From positions 1 through 6,562 of the forward strand of contig DQCH01000105.1 in the NCBI GenBank assembly GCA_003545155.1: a stretch of 6,562 bases of DNA. The letters run 5' to 3'. This document shows positions 6,221 to 6,562 of this stretch, one piece after another; position 1 is the stretch's first letter; every line of letters begins with the position of its first letter. This DNA is from Candidatus Acetothermia bacterium (lineage in GTDB: Bacteria > Bipolaricaulota > Bipolaricaulia > UBA7950 > UBA9294). A program made the translations under genes and the position numbers. The notes under the pieces are model-generated. The model did not search any database. It was not told where the DNA came from and saw nothing but the letters and a program-made list of their open reading frames with translations.

Positions 6221-6529
6221 ATCGAGGAAGAGTTGCGAGCGGGAGCGTTCTTGGGGACCGATACGTTCGTGGAGCAAATGAAGCCCCTGCTCAAGGAGAA
6301 ACCAGTTGACCCGGAGATTCGAAAGGAAGAACGCTTCGCAGCTCGTCCGAGCCTGGAAAAGCTGTTCTCGGGCGTCTCCGACAAGGCAACCCGCAATGAA
6401 CGGATCCATCAGGCCGTGCGAGTCCATCACTACACGCGCAGAGAAGTGGGGGACTTCCTGGGGCTGTACTTCTCAACCATCAGCGTCATTGCGAAACGCG
6501 TTGCCGAGACGCAGAAACACCAAGAATGA
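6221..6529 (+). pseudogene. C-terminal remnant of a REP-associated (RAYT, IS200-like) transposase
   Basis: The frame opens after an in-frame TGA at 6218-6220 and runs to TGA 6527-6529. The first possible start is a TTG at 6233, giving 98 residues. The content matches the C-terminal accessory part of RAYT proteins: a FLGTDTFVEQM segment (6-16 from the TTG), a basic linker, RPSLEKLF (38-45), and a DnaA/TrpR-like helix-turn-helix, YTRREVGDFLGLYFSTISVIAKRV (67-90, key residues Y67, L75-G76-L77, S81-T82-I83-S84). The catalytic Y1/HUH domain that should come first (HxH and the nucleophilic tyrosine, about 150-200 residues) is absent upstream in every frame I read. So this is a truncated, non-mobile fragment, although the HTH part is intact and uninterrupted. 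RAYTs are single-copy domesticated transposases that move REP palindromes. The upstream truncation fits the generally decayed state of this end of the window. An independent small HTH protein is possible but less likely, given the lack of an ATG or SD. Confidence 0.72.
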
Positions 6530-6562
6530 AGGCCTGACCCTTTTGTCCTGCTTTTGTCCACT
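6530..6562 (+). repeat. Possible terminal sequence of the RAYT element
   Basis: Directly after the transposase stop comes AGGCCTGACCC, then TTTTGTCC twice with an 11-bp period (6541-6548 and 6552-6559). From memory, RAYT genes in uncultivated bacteria are often followed by a similar CCTGACCC(C) block, so this may be the element's right end. It is cut off by the window edge, so the boundary is unknown. Confidence 0.35.

Noticed and set aside
1..6562. CRISPR array, tRNA, rRNA, riboswitch or phage attachment site
   Set aside because: No repeat-spacer pattern, cloverleaf, rRNA-like segment, FMN-type leader before ribD, or integrase/att signature was seen on either strand.

Overview
The window is an ordinary bacterial housekeeping stretch followed by a decayed accessory tail. 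Base composition looks moderately GC-rich (estimated by eye), coding density is high, every recognisable gene is on the + strand, and several neighbours overlap by 4 bp (ATGA). No rRNA, tRNA or taxon-specific marker is present. The gene content (YugP-type membrane metallopeptidase next to rpe, a membrane M28 peptidase, VapBC, a RAYT remnant) would fit an uncultivated, possibly thermophilic, deep-branching bacterium such as Bipolaricaulota or a Firmicutes-like lineage. That placement is a low-confidence guess.

Positions 1-4065 form one tight run, probably an operon: the 3' part of a VanZ-like membrane protein, a YugP-type HEAGH zinc metallopeptidase, ribulose-phosphate 3-epimerase (rpe), the bifunctional riboflavin deaminase/reductase (ribD) and adenylosuccinate lyase (purB). 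Gaps are 2 bp, -4 bp, 15 bp and -4 bp. Rpe handles ribulose 5-phosphate and PurB feeds purine synthesis. Ru5P and GTP are the two precursors of riboflavin, so the cluster has a possible metabolic logic even though no other rib gene is in view. The rpe/ribD junction is a six-unit 9-bp minisatellite that supplies the ribD start codon and its first 15 or so codons.

Positions 4066-5332 hold a roughly 115-bp spacer and an M28-family metallopeptidase whose catalytic domain is interrupted by two pairs of predicted membrane helices.

Positions 5333-6099 hold a VapBC toxin-antitoxin module with its own good sigma70-type promoter. The antitoxin is intact. The PIN toxin is broken by a frameshift near 5958 that separates the first two active-site acidic residues from the last two. 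The lost C-terminus is still readable in the next frame down to 6099.

Positions 6100-6562 are degraded mobile-element debris: about 120 bp without a recognisable gene, then the C-terminal helix-turn-helix part of a REP-associated (RAYT, IS200-like) transposase with no catalytic domain, then a repeat-like end sequence. No clearly new system was found. The points most worth checking are the repeat-encoded RibD N-terminus, the split VapC, and the membrane helices inserted in the M28 peptidase.
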